Shown here: one piece after another, positions 1 to 7,958 of the stretch | Layout: each line of letters starts with the position of its first letter | Numbering within the stretch: the stretch's first letter is position 1 | Assembly (NCBI GenBank): GCA_023391155.1 | Contig: JAEWBM010000068.1 | Location: 1 to 28,646, forward strand | DNA from: Acidobacteriota bacterium | GTDB lineage: Bacteria > Acidobacteriota > Blastocatellia > Pyrinomonadales > Pyrinomonadaceae | Reading direction: 5' to 3' | Length of the DNA stretch: 28,646 bases | Notes under the pieces: model-generated | What the model was told of the DNA's origin: nothing | The model's database searches: none | Seen by the model: only the letters and a program-made list of their open reading frames with translations | Program-made: the position numbers and the translations under genes

Positions 1-2
1 AG

Positions 3-380
3 GTGCTTGTAAAGCGCATACGCGTGGCCCCGGGCTATACGCCGCAGATCGGCGAGCTGCTCGGCATAGAAAAGCCGACGCCTCCGCCGCCCGATCCGAT
101 GCTGATCACGCCGACCATCACGGCCGTTCCGATGCCGGACGGCAAGATGCAGTTCAAGTGCAGCAAGATGGGCATGGACGCCGTTCGGGTGGAATATAAA
201 CTGCCGAACGTCGAAGGCTGGTCTGTTGCCGGAGAGTTTACGACAGCGAGGACTGTGGTTTCGCTGCCGGATAACCTGAAGGCACATCCCGAACGAGTGC
301 TCTACCGGGCACGGCTGCTGAAAAAGAACGAGCCCGTCGGGCAATATTCTTCGGTCATCACCGTGATAACCAACCCGTAA
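3..380 (+). CDS. Hypothetical protein, C-terminal part with fibronectin-like fold (5' truncated)
   Basis: The frame is open from the window edge and ends in TAA at 378-380, so this is probably the 3' part of a longer gene. The visible part starts with a segment rich in basic residues and ending around GYTPQIGELLGIE. A proline-rich linker follows (PTPPPPDP), then about 90 residues with alternating hydrophobic positions like a fibronectin III or other beta-sandwich domain. From memory, similar C-termini occur in uncharacterised proteins of Acidobacteriota and Verrucomicrobiota that begin upstream of this motif. No function is known. I am confident that it codes, but not about its role. Confidence 0.6.
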   Translation: MLVKRIRVAPGYTPQIGELLGIEKPTPPPPDPMLITPTITAVPMPDGKMQFKCSKMGMDAVRVEYKLPNVEGWSVAGEFTTARTVVSLPDNLKAHPERVLYRARLLKKNEPVGQYSSVITVITNP

Positions 381-606
381 GGCCCTCCACTTGACGGATC
401 CCGAATCGAGGAACAAAGGAAACCGATCTAGCCGCCGCTGCCCAAGTCTCTCAACGCCTCATTGCAAGGCAAAAGCGATTCTCTCGCACACCGACGAGCC
501 AGACCCCAAGCACAGGTGAAAGAACTCTCAAAGTCTCATTCCCAACGGCAATCATAAATTTCCACAGATCCCGCCTTCAGGCTCCCTACAATTAAATAAC
601 AAAACA
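381..606. other. Intergenic stretch without a recognisable gene
   Basis: Between the first gene and the terminator at 585-653 I see no convincing reading frame, RNA or repeat. The short frame on the minus strand at 552-767 has biased composition and overlaps the terminator, so I do not accept it. Confidence 0.5.
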
Positions 607-653
607 AACACGGCCCCCGCCGAGTGCACAAACGCTCCGGCGGGGACGGTGTT
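585..653 (-). terminator. Intrinsic terminator for the small gene at 712-1056
   Basis: A long inverted repeat at 607-653 pairs about 16 bases per arm with two mismatches; its core is CCCCGCCG with CGGCGGGG. On the minus strand it is followed by a T-rich tract at 606-585. It lies about 60 bases downstream of the minus-strand gene that stops at 712. Confidence 0.7.
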
Positions 654-711
654 TTGGAATCGAGAACTTAAAATTGAAAGCAGATGCGCCGCAACGGGCC
701 CCGCGTACAGC

Positions 712-1056
712 TCAGGCAGGGACGAAGCCTTTGCCGATCTGCGAAAATGCGTCGCGGCGGAGGGCATCAGATAGGCGATTCAAAAATACGGTACCATCAG
801 GCTCGCAATGCCGCAGGCGAATGAGGAATCCGTGCTCGGTGGCCTCGGCCTCGCATTCGCAGTTGTTCGAAGAGCACCATTCCCTGGCGGCCCGGTCAAC
901 GATCTCTAGCTCTTCAGGCGTGAGGTTCGGGTCCAGCATCATAAGATTGAAGTGAAATTCGGTGACGCGGGAGAACTCGGGACCGCGGCCTTCATTACCG
1001 CGCCCGCTTTCGGGGGCCGGTGGTTCCTCGCGCTCAGAACCGGGTAGCTTAGCCAT
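712..1056 (-). CDS. Hypothetical acidic protein, 114 aa
   Basis: I do not recognise this protein. From the ATG at 1056 it begins with about 30 residues of charged, Pro/Gly-rich, probably disordered sequence. A compact domain follows that contains FHFNLMMLDPNLTPEELEIV, a CSSNNCEC cysteine cluster and a predicted helical C-terminus. A TTG at 1071 is an alternative start. The gene is supported by a good promoter just upstream (1080-1108) and a strong terminator downstream, so it appears to be a single-gene unit. The cysteines could bind a metal, but there is no clear zinc-ribbon pattern. Confidence 0.55.
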   Translation of the reverse strand: MAKLPGSEREEPPAPESGRGNEGRGPEFSRVTEFHFNLMMLDPNLTPEELEIVDRAAREWCSSNNCECEAEATEHGFLIRLRHCEPDGTVFLNRLSDALRRDAFSQIGKGFVPA

Positions 1057-1079
1057 ATTGCAGGTGACCAACGGCTAAA

Positions 1080-1108
1080 TTAATACTCCTTTTATATACC
1101 CCAGTCAA
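1080..1108 (-). promoter_or_regulatory. Sigma-70-type promoter for the 712-1056 gene
   Basis: On the minus strand, TTGACT (1108-1103) and TATTAA (1085-1080) are separated by exactly 17 bases. The expected transcription start is near 1073, so the leader before the ATG at 1056 would be only about 17 nt, with no clear Shine-Dalgarno site. Confidence 0.6.
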
Positions 1109-1233
1109 GGTATATGGGGAATATGTACGGCGTAAGCGTCGGACGCATTTAGATCGTTTGCGAGTAGGGGGCCGGCCGTGTGGGAATGCGCGTAATTTCC
1201 GTCATCAAACGCCCAGGCTTCGGCAGCGGCTGG

Positions 1234-2457
1234 TCACCCCAGCGGCGGCGAAGGCCCGGTCCGCATCCGTACAAAGATCACTCCGGCGGAAAAGGTGGTA
1301 AGGGCCGCCACTACGAAAACGGATGTCGCCATTCCCAGCGTGTCGGCGATGATCCCGGTAAGTATCGCGCCGACGGCGTACCCAAGATCGCGCCAAAGGC
1401 GAAAGACGCCGAGGCTTGCGGCCCGGTCGGTGGGGTGTGTGTTTTCGGCGATGGTCGCCAGGAACGTGGGATACACCATCGCGGTCCCCCAGCCGAGAAC
1501 CGCAGCAAGAGCGATCAGAGCTGTGAGGGAATCCACGAAGGGAAATGAAAATAGCGCAGCCCCCTGCAGCAGCATCCCGACGACCAGAATGTGGCGCTTG
1601 TTGAAATGGTCGGCCATCTTGCCGGTAACGAGTTGGCCCATCCCCCAAACCGCCGGATAAACCCCCGTCACTATACCGATCTCCGCGATGCCGTACCCGC
1701 GTACGGCCATCAGTATCGGGAAAAGGCCCCACATCATCCCGTCGTTCAGGTTGTTGACCAGGCCCGCCTGGGTTACGGAACCGAGCACGCGGTCGCGCCA
1801 CGTCGTGTCCCAAAAGATGCTCTTAAGACGGCGAACCGCATGGCCTGCGGCCTCGGCCGCGACATGGTGGCGGGTGTCTTTGATAAAAAGAACGGTCGTC
1901 AGCAGTCCGGCAACCGCGAGAACAACGCCGATATAAAAAGGATATGGCCGCAGACCGTACTCCGCCGCCACCCATCCGGTAAAAAATGCCACGAAAGCGA
2001 CGGAAATGTATCCGGCAAACTCGTTCAGGCCCATTGCGAGTCCGCGATTGCGTTCGCCGACCAGGTCTATCTTCATCACCACGGTCGTCGACCACGCAAA
2101 TCCCTGATGTATGCCGAGCAAAACGTTGGTCGCGACGACCCAATTCCACGTCGGCGCCCACATCAGCAGGAAAGGTACCGGCAGGGCCAGGGCCCAGCCT
2201 ACAATCAGCAGGTTTCGCCGCCCGATGCGATTGGAAAGAGCCCCGGCGTAGTAATTCGTTATCGCCTTTGTGACACCGAAGACGACGATAAAGGAAAGAA
2301 TGGCCGTGCGGGCGGCGATTCCGAACTCGCCCTCGGCGATCTGCGGCAAGATGCTGCGCTCAAGGCCCACCATCCCGCCGACAAACGCATTCGCGATGAC
2401 GAGCAGCGTAAACTGTCCGGCATTTTCACGAAGCCCGAGCTGGACTTTATGTTCCAT
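1234..2457 (-). CDS. Major facilitator superfamily (MFS) transporter
   Basis: The 407-residue protein has about 12 hydrophobic segments in two halves joined by a basic loop around residues 195-220, as expected for MFS permeases. The loop after the second helix holds the family signature GALSNRIGRRNLL (GxxxDRxGRR type). It is an inner-membrane secondary transporter, but the sequence does not reveal the substrate; drug or metabolite efflux is possible. The start is the ATG at 2457, where the first helix follows a short polar N-terminus. There is no obvious ribosome binding site. It is transcribed alone, and the 474-bp region upstream holds the repeat element at 2661-2921. Confidence 0.85.
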   Translation of the reverse strand: MEHKVQLGLRENAGQFTLLVIANAFVGGMVGLERSILPQIAEGEFGIAARTAILSFIVVFGVTKAITNYYAGALSNRIGRRNLLIVGWALALPVPFLLMWAPTWNWVVATNVLLGIHQGFAWSTTVVMKIDLVGERNRGLAMGLNEFAGYISVAFVAFFTGWVAAEYGLRPYPFYIGVVLAVAGLLTTVLFIKDTRHHVAAEAAGHAVRRLKSIFWDTTWRDRVLGSVTQAGLVNNLNDGMMWGLFPILMAVRGYGIAEIGIVTGVYPAVWGMGQLVTGKMADHFNKRHILVVGMLLQGAALFSFPFVDSLTALIALAAVLGWGTAMVYPTFLATIAENTHPTDRAASLGVFRLWRDLGYAVGAILTGIIADTLGMATSVFVVAALTTFSAGVIFVRMRTGPSPPLG

Positions 2458-2660
2458 ACCGATAAAGACGCGTAAACACCCGGAGATGTGGAATCATACG
2501 ACAAAGTATTCGGTGAGGAAAACGTGGGTATAGTTCGCAGGTCGGGCAGGCCCAGGCCCGGGGAGGGGAGGTATGATGATGGGAAGTTGGTCGTTAGGAA
2601 GGGCGCTGATTTAAAAGGCCCCGGCTCGTATGATCGGCGGAATTGTTCTCTCCGAAATAA
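2458..2660. other. Intergenic region upstream of the MFS gene
   Basis: No gene is supported here. The stretch around 2540-2600 is G-rich on the plus strand. It probably contains the MFS promoter, but I could not assign -35 and -10 boxes with confidence. Confidence 0.4.
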
Positions 2661-2921
2661 GTGATAGGTGATAAATGATAGGTGATAAGTGGCCCCGATT
2701 TGGCCCGAGGCGGATATATTCCAGTCGCCAACGGGCGATTGGCGGGCTAAAGCCCGCCTTGGTTGGTGTTGGGACCTGAACCCCGGGCTGAAGCCCGGGG
2801 CTAATAAGATCCGAAAGACGAAAAAGGGGGCCCAAGCCCCCTTCCGCGAACGTCCGATCTACCGGTAGACCACGGTCCCCGGCAGATCTTTATCTATCAA
2901 CTATCACTTATCCACTATCAT
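2661..2921. repeat. Palindrome-rich element bounded by inverted heptamer arrays
   Basis: At 2661-2688 there are four tandem heptamers of the form RTGATAR. At 2894-2921 four heptamers of the same type lie in inverted orientation (CTATCAA, CTATCAC, TTATCCA, CTATCAT). Between them are four hairpins: 2721-2742, 2741-2758 (GGCGGGCTAAAGCCCGCC), 2781-2800 (CCCCGGGCTGAAGCCCGGGG) and 2824-2843. The layout resembles a non-autonomous mobile repeat or REP-type element. No coding sequence lies inside. Confidence 0.55.
2816..2843 (-). terminator. Intrinsic terminator downstream of the lytic transglycosylase gene
   Basis: On the minus strand an 8-bp perfect stem (AAGGGGGC with GCCCCCTT, 2843-2824) with a 4-nt loop runs into a T-tract of five bases or more. 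It lies about 90 bases after the stop codon at 2932, inside the repeat element. Confidence 0.65.
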
Positions 2922-2931
2922 CTACGACTTC

Positions 2932-4302
2932 CTACCGCCGGGTGAGATTTTTATCGTAGAGTTCGCGGTAATCGCGGTAGTTGTTCATCACCTTGTATAC
3001 GTAGTTCTTGGTTTCGCCAAAGCCGACCTCGGATGCGAAGATGCCGGGCTCCTTTGGCTTCGTTCGATCCAGCCAGCGGGCCGCGTTATCCTCGCCCGCG
3101 TTATAGCTGGCGGCGATCGCCTCGTAAAGGCCGCCGAATTCGTCCTTGATGGTACGGATATAGATCGAACCGATGGCAATATTGGTCTCGGGGATGTAAA
3201 GATCGTCCGGTTTTAGGTTGGGGTAACCCGCCTCGTCCTTATATTTGATCGCCGTGTCGAAGACAAGCTGGATCAAACCGCGGGCGCCGGCCGGAGATTT
3301 CGCACGGGGGCGAAAGGCGCTCTCCTGTTTCATAATGGCCAGCACAAAACGCGGGTCGATGTTGTTCTTTACGGCATGCTCTATCACCTGCGAGCGGAAT
3401 TGCACGGGGTATTCGGTATATAGCCGGGGCGAAACGCTCGCGATCGTGCGGACCTCAGGCCCCGAACTGCGCTGTGCGGCCAGCCCGCCGTAATATGAAG
3501 TGATCGTGTTGGGGATCGAGTTGTAAATTTCATCGGCCGCAGCACGTTTGCCGGCCTTTTCGAGTGCATAGGCTTTGAGATATTTGATCTCGTCGGCAGA
3601 CGTCATCGAACCGCGGAAATTCCCAAAGCTCAAAAGGGAATCCGCGGCCCTGACGGCGGCGTCCCATTGCCCGCGATAAATCTCCATTCGAATACGGGCC
3701 TGAACGGCGTTCGCCATCGTCGGCTTGCCGGGAAACTTTCTGTTCGTAATGTCTACCCAGGCGTTGGCCTTGTCATACTCACCGGCCTCGCGGTAAGCGT
3801 CGATGATGTTAAGGTGCGCGCTCTCGATCTTTTCGCCCTCGGGAAACATCACCGTGTATTGCTCATAGGTGCGTGCGGCCTCGAGATTCTTGCCCGCGCG
3901 AACGTAGCTCGCGCCTTTGAATGCGAGCCCCTCGCGCCCGTCTTTCGTGTTCAGATGATCCTTCGTTAATTTGTCGAACCACTCCACGGCGGTCAGGTAT
4001 TCGCGTTCCCACATATAGGAACGGGCAGTACCGAAGAGCGCTTTGGGAATGTCCGCGTGCGTCGGGTATTTCTCCATGACCACCGCCCAGTGCGCACGAG
4101 CCTCCGGGAATAGCCGGTTTGCCATATAGGTCTCGGCGCGGGCAAGATGCTCAGCGGCGCTCAGCTCGGGAAGGCTGCCCGTGCGGATCTTCTCGGCGTT
4201 ATCGGCCTCAATAATTCTGCGCAAGGCAGCGTCAGACGACTGGCAGACGACCGGTATCGCAAATACGGCGGCAAGAATGATGGCGGACAGGATCTTGAAC
4301 AT
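2932..4302 (-). CDS. Soluble-type lytic murein transglycosylase with TPR-like N-terminus
   Basis: This 456-residue protein cleaves the MurNAc-GlcNAc bond of peptidoglycan to leave 1,6-anhydro ends. An N-terminal signal peptide (residues 1-20, ending around VVCQ) suggests export to the periplasm; Cys20 could also mark a lipoprotein. Residues 45-285 form helical TPR-like repeats that include a YTGALF-like superhelix pattern. The SLT catalytic domain spans about 305-450, with catalytic Glu327 in KQESAF, then GARGLIQL and AASYNAG (397-403). The family usually has GLMQL; here it is GLIQL. The gene is transcribed alone with a terminator at 2816-2843. It is shorter than E. coli Slt70. Confidence 0.9.
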   Translation of the reverse strand: MFKILSAIILAAVFAIPVVCQSSDAALRRIIEADNAEKIRTGSLPELSAAEHLARAETYMANRLFPEARAHWAVVMEKYPTHADIPKALFGTARSYMWEREYLTAVEWFDKLTKDHLNTKDGREGLAFKGASYVRAGKNLEAARTYEQYTVMFPEGEKIESAHLNIIDAYREAGEYDKANAWVDITNRKFPGKPTMANAVQARIRMEIYRGQWDAAVRAADSLLSFGNFRGSMTSADEIKYLKAYALEKAGKRAAADEIYNSIPNTITSYYGGLAAQRSSGPEVRTIASVSPRLYTEYPVQFRSQVIEHAVKNNIDPRFVLAIMKQESAFRPRAKSPAGARGLIQLVFDTAIKYKDEAGYPNLKPDDLYIPETNIAIGSIYIRTIKDEFGGLYEAIAASYNAGEDNAARWLDRTKPKEPGIFASEVGFGETKNYVYKVMNNYRDYRELYDKNLTRR

Positions 4303-4461
4303 AATAATTTCGGTGTTGTTACAACTGCGGGCGGAGAGCGGCTACAAATTACCTAAATTCTAACCGATTATTGGACGCATGGGCAACGGAAGCAGTTGTA
4401 CGGGCGATATAGCGGCGGCCCGGTGGTGCGAAGGCTAAGATGGCGGTTTGAGGCCCGCGAA

Positions 4462-4470
4462 TGTTAGAAT
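4462..4470 (+). promoter_or_regulatory. Probable extended -10 promoter for the epimerase/dehydrogenase pair
   Basis: TGTTAGAAT matches an extended -10 box (TGn plus TAGAAT) without a good -35. Transcription would start near 4477, giving a roughly 30-nt leader to the ATG at 4507. Confidence 0.4.
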
Positions 4471-4506
4471 CTCAATTTGCTCTGCGACGGGGCGACTCAG
4501 AATTTT

Positions 4507-5331
4507 ATGCGACTTTCCATAAACGGTGCGACCACGATGACCGCCGATCTCGAAACAGATATAAGGGCGGCGGCCGCAGCCGGCTTTGACCTGGTCGAGC
4601 TGCGGTCAAATAAGCTCTACGATTACCTCGAAGCGCACACCGTCGAGGACCTTAAGGCCCTTTTGGACGATACAGGGGTCGAAGTGCTCTCGATCAACAC
4701 GCTCGAGCACATTACCTGGCGAACGCCGGAGGATTACGCGGCGATAAAGGCTGAGTGCGAAAAGCTTTCTCAGATCTCCGCGGAAATAGATTGTCCGTAC
4801 GTGTTGTCGGTTCCGGGAGCGCTGCGGCAGGGGCCGAAAAGCGAGGACGAGATCATCAGCGAATCGGTCCGGGTTCTCAACGAGCTCGCCGATATCTGCG
4901 AAAAGCACGGTATAAAGCTGGGATTCGAATTCCTGGGCGAGGAGGGGAATTCCGTAACCACGCTCGATCTCGGCAGCCGCATAGTGAACCAGGTCGGCCG
5001 CGACAGCGTCGGGAACGTGATCGACACCTATCATTTCTATGCGGGCGGTTCGACATTCGAGGCGCTCGAGAATCTCGACCCTGAGAAGCTTTTCATCTTT
5101 CATGTCAACGATGCCGAAGACCTGCCCATAAGTGAGCTTAACGATTCCAAGCGACTCTATCCTGGACACGGCATCTTGCCTATCAAAGAGATGAAGGAAA
5201 CGCTTGACCGTATAGGTTACAAGGGGCCGGCGAGCATCGAGATATTCCGGCCGGAGTATTGGCAGCGCGATCCCTATCAGGTTTCAAAGGAGGCTAAGGC
5301 TGCGGCGGAAAAGGCGTTGGGTTTAGGGTAG
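4507..5331 (+). CDS. Sugar phosphate isomerase/epimerase-like TIM-barrel protein
   Basis: This is a 274-residue protein of the xylose-isomerase-like TIM-barrel family (AP endonuclease 2 superfamily). Its members isomerise or epimerise sugars and inosose with a divalent metal. Visible family features are the start MRLSINGATTM, an ELRSNKLYD strand, GFEFLGEE (metal Glu), NVIDTYHFYAGG and FIFHVND in the barrel core, YPGHGILP, and SIEIFRPEYW with the C-terminal Glu. I prefer the ATG at 4507 to the in-frame TTG at 4477, because the protein family starts at the first strand. The Gfo/Idh/MocA gene follows 33 bases later, so both probably act on the same sugar or cyclitol. The substrate is unknown. 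Confidence 0.85.
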   Translation: MRLSINGATTMTADLETDIRAAAAAGFDLVELRSNKLYDYLEAHTVEDLKALLDDTGVEVLSINTLEHITWRTPEDYAAIKAECEKLSQISAEIDCPYVLSVPGALRQGPKSEDEIISESVRVLNELADICEKHGIKLGFEFLGEEGNSVTTLDLGSRIVNQVGRDSVGNVIDTYHFYAGGSTFEALENLDPEKLFIFHVNDAEDLPISELNDSKRLYPGHGILPIKEMKETLDRIGYKGPASIEIFRPEYWQRDPYQVSKEAKAAAEKALGLG

Positions 5332-5364
5332 GGAATTGGGGGCATCGAGCCGCTGAAGGTGCAA

Positions 5365-6336
5365 ATGGACAACGTAAGGATCGGAATTGTTGGAACGGGC
5401 TACATCGGTAACGTTCACGGGCGGATATATTCACGCGATGAGCGGGCTGAGGTGGCGGCGCTTTACGATATCGTGCCCGAAAGGGCCGAACGCACGGCGA
5501 AAACTCTCGGCGGGCGGGTGTGTTCCTCGCGTGAGGAGTTAATAGACAACTGCGACGCGGTGCTGGTTTGCAGTCCCAACAAAACGCATAAGGAAGTTGC
5601 TCTAGATGCTATCGCCGCAGGGCGCCATGTCTTCTGCGAGAAACCGTTTTCGATCGGGATCGAGGACGCGCGGGAGCTTCGCGATGCGGCAAACGCCGGC
5701 GGCGGAGTTTTTCAGGTGGGCCACAACCGGCGGTTTGCCCCGGTATATTCGACATTGCGCGATCTGCTATCCGAGGACACACCCCATTCGGCCCATATCA
5801 AGATGAACCGGGGCGAGCTCAAGAATCCCGTGTGGACGGGCGACGTAAATGTAACGGGCGGCTTTCTTTACGAAACAACCATTCACCTTTTCGATATGGT
5901 ACGTTATCAATTCGGGGAGATAGAGGAGCTTGTTGCATACGGTTCTCAGCATGAGTACCCGGAACTTGACGAGTTCTCCATAATATTCAAGTTTAAGAAT
6001 GGCTTTCACTGCACATTCGCGTCCTCATCTGACGCCAGCTGGCATTTTCCCTTCGAACGCATCGAGGTGTTTTGCCATCACAGAACGTTGATGACCGAGG
6101 AGATGGAACGGCTGCTGGATTCGCGAGGGATGGATCCGAATTTCGAGACCCATTCGTTCCACATGGTCGAAAAAGAAGAACGTTGGGGCTATGTCCAGGA
6201 AGACTCGGCGTTCATCGATGCGATAATTGAAGGGAAAGAGCCGCCAGTGACAGCGGATGACGGGTACCGTTCGGTCGAACTGGTCGAATCCGTTTATCAC
6301 GCTATCAATAGCGGAGAGCGTGTGCGGTTTGACTGA
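5365..6336 (+). CDS. Gfo/Idh/MocA family NAD(P)-dependent oxidoreductase
   Basis: The 323-residue protein has an N-terminal Rossmann fold (IGIVGTGYIGNVHG, residues 6-19), the family EKP motif in HVFCEKPFSIG, and a C-terminal alpha/beta domain with GGFLYETTIHLFDMVRY, the region that usually holds the catalytic His/Asp. It oxidises or reduces a sugar, inositol or similar polyol. The ATG at 5365 is chosen because GAAGG at 5355-5359 is well spaced; a GTG at 5359 is also in frame. Together with the epimerase-like gene upstream it makes a typical two-gene carbohydrate catabolism unit. The exact substrate cannot be read from the sequence. Confidence 0.87.
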   Translation: MDNVRIGIVGTGYIGNVHGRIYSRDERAEVAALYDIVPERAERTAKTLGGRVCSSREELIDNCDAVLVCSPNKTHKEVALDAIAAGRHVFCEKPFSIGIEDARELRDAANAGGGVFQVGHNRRFAPVYSTLRDLLSEDTPHSAHIKMNRGELKNPVWTGDVNVTGGFLYETTIHLFDMVRYQFGEIEELVAYGSQHEYPELDEFSIIFKFKNGFHCTFASSSDASWHFPFERIEVFCHHRTLMTEEMERLLDSRGMDPNFETHSFHMVEKEERWGYVQEDSAFIDAIIEGKEPPVTADDGYRSVELVESVYHAINSGERVRFD

Positions 6337-6387
6337 TACTCTCTTCGATTTCCGAACCTTTCGGTAGTATTATGCGTTATTGAGTTT

Positions 6388-6876
6388 ATGGACCTCGCCG
6401 TAGACTCTGCACCTTTTATGATCCAGTGTGCCCATTGCGGACAGTCGAACTCAGACGAGAGCCAATATTGCCGGTTCTGCGGCCAGCGTATGCCCGTCCG
6501 CCGGCCTGAAAACTACGATTTCAGCCCTCCGCGGCCGTATTCCTGGAAGACAGACGAATATCAGACCCGCAGCGAGGCCCGTGCGCCGCAGGCGCCGCCG
6601 AAACTTGAACAGCGGCAGCAGCCGGCGCCGTTCTATCCCGGTCAGGCCGGGCCGCTGGACCGCGTCGGCTACCACGGGCCTCAGGACATGACGGGGAATT
6701 ACCGCTGCCCGTTCTGCGGCACGCATTATTTGCCGCAGATCGAACGGCGCATTTCGACCGCGGGGTGGATAACCTTTGGCCTCCTGCTCGTATTTACGGT
6801 AGTTTTCTTCTGGATCGGGCTTCTGTTAAAGGAAGAGGTCGCGATCTGCCCGGTCTGCAGACGTCAAGTGTCCTAG
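6388..6876 (+). CDS. Zinc-ribbon membrane protein with LITAF-like C-terminal domain
   Basis: The 162-residue protein has three parts. An N-terminal zinc ribbon uses C14-x2-C17 and C28-x2-C31 (CAHCGQ and CRFCGQ). A low-complexity Pro/Gln/Arg linker spans about 36-100. At the C-terminus, C107-x2-C110 (CPFC) and C154-x2-C157 (CPVC) flank a 22-residue hydrophobic segment at about 126-147. The last arrangement, two CxxC knuckles split by a membrane helix or hairpin, is the plan of the LITAF domain, although the usual His before the second knuckle is absent. An alternative start is Met11 (6418). Its stop lies 6 bases from that of the convergent VWFA gene. The function is unknown. Confidence 0.75.
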   Translation: MDLAVDSAPFMIQCAHCGQSNSDESQYCRFCGQRMPVRRPENYDFSPPRPYSWKTDEYQTRSEARAPQAPPKLEQRQQPAPFYPGQAGPLDRVGYHGPQDMTGNYRCPFCGTHYLPQIERRISTAGWITFGLLLVFTVVFFWIGLLLKEEVAICPVCRRQVS

Positions 6877-6882
6877 TTTACC

Positions 6883-7839
6883 TTAGCGGTAGTAGTATCC
6901 CCGCGGGTGCTCGATCTTAACTGCCGGATTGCTGCTCTTAACCTCAACGCGATAATATCCGCGCTTCATATTTTCCGAGAGATAGGTAAGGAAGAACTGC
7001 CGAGTCAGTAAGAGATTAAGGTCCCTAAGAAACGGCCGGAAGCTTACCGGTGCCGAACTGCCGGAAAAGAATGCTCGGCCGCCGGTCTCATCCGAAAGTT
7101 TTTGCAGCGAGCTTTGACCGAATAGGATACGCTGGGAACCCCCGCGTTCGGTTATCACGGTTGGGGAATAAAACGAGAAAACAGCTACCCCTTTTCGTTG
7201 AGCGTTCTGCACCGCGCGTTCAAGATCGGTGCTTTGAGAGGGGGTAGCTCCGGCAATTTCCTGCGAGGTGTCCAAACCGTCCGATACCAGCAGGATCGCA
7301 CGTCGCCCCGCCGGCAGAGCGTCAAATCTTTCGAGCGCATCCCGCACGCCGTCATAGGGATTCCGCGGCGAAACCGCCGAACTTGAAGCAACGATGCGCA
7401 GCGCACGTGCGGCACGGTCGCGATCGGTGGTAAAGCGCTGGCGCGTCTCCATCGAACCGCTGCGAAGATAGCCCACCATCACGCGGGAGCCCTCCGGAAG
7501 CCCCCGTATAAACTCGCGAATGTCGGTAAGCTGAAGATTAAAGTTTCCAGCCAGGTCGTCCTGTATCAGTATAGCCACCGCTAGCGGAGCATCTTCAACA
7601 CTCCGGACGGAGAGAACCTTCTTCGGCTGGCCGTTTTCTGTCACCGTAAGGACATCGACCTGCAGCAGCTCCTCGGTGCGGCCTGCCCGCAACTCTTCTT
7701 TCGTGTATATGGAAACGGGGATCGAAACGGTCCGCACTCTCGGCGAAGGCGTCGGCTTTTGTGCTTGCGTCTCAAGGGAAAACAAGAACGGCCCGGCGGC
7801 CAGGAACAGTAAAACGTATAATTGCGAGAATCTTCTCAT
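6883..7839 (-). CDS. Secreted VWFA-related domain protein
   Basis: The 318-residue protein starts at the ATG at 7839, which has GAGGAG about 8 bases upstream and is followed at once by a signal peptide (MRRFSQLYVLLFLAAGPFLF, cleavage near ETQAQ). The longer open frame to 7977 is not needed. After a beta-rich N-terminal region (VRTVSIPVSIY, VDVLTVTENGQPKKV) comes a von Willebrand A fold. The hydrophobic strand VAILIQDD stands where the metal-site DxSxS motif is expected, and AILLVSDGLDTSQEI follows. The plan matches the VWFA-related family expanded in Acidobacteriota. The first metal motif is not canonical, so metal binding is uncertain. The role is probably adhesion or protein binding outside the cytoplasm. 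Confidence 0.8.
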   Translation of the reverse strand: MRRFSQLYVLLFLAAGPFLFSLETQAQKPTPSPRVRTVSIPVSIYTKEELRAGRTEELLQVDVLTVTENGQPKKVLSVRSVEDAPLAVAILIQDDLAGNFNLQLTDIREFIRGLPEGSRVMVGYLRSGSMETRQRFTTDRDRAARALRIVASSSAVSPRNPYDGVRDALERFDALPAGRRAILLVSDGLDTSQEIAGATPSQSTDLERAVQNAQRKGVAVFSFYSPTVITERGGSQRILFGQSSLQKLSDETGGRAFFSGSSAPVSFRPFLRDLNLLLTRQFFLTYLSENMKRGYYRVEVKSSNPAVKIEHPRGYYYR

Positions 7840-7958
7840 AGCATCTTTCTCCTCGCGGGTGAATGCCGCAATCATAGTATATACCTTACGTATCTTAAAG
7901 CTTGTGATGCCTGAGAATTGAATAAAGTTTGCGCAGTTTGTAAAGTAAGCCTTTAGTA

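Noticed and set aside
1591..2475. Long plus-strand frame (294 aa) opposite the MFS gene
   Set aside because: It lies fully antisense to the transporter, has Arg/Pro/His-biased low-complexity composition and no family features; it is a shadow of GC-rich codon use.
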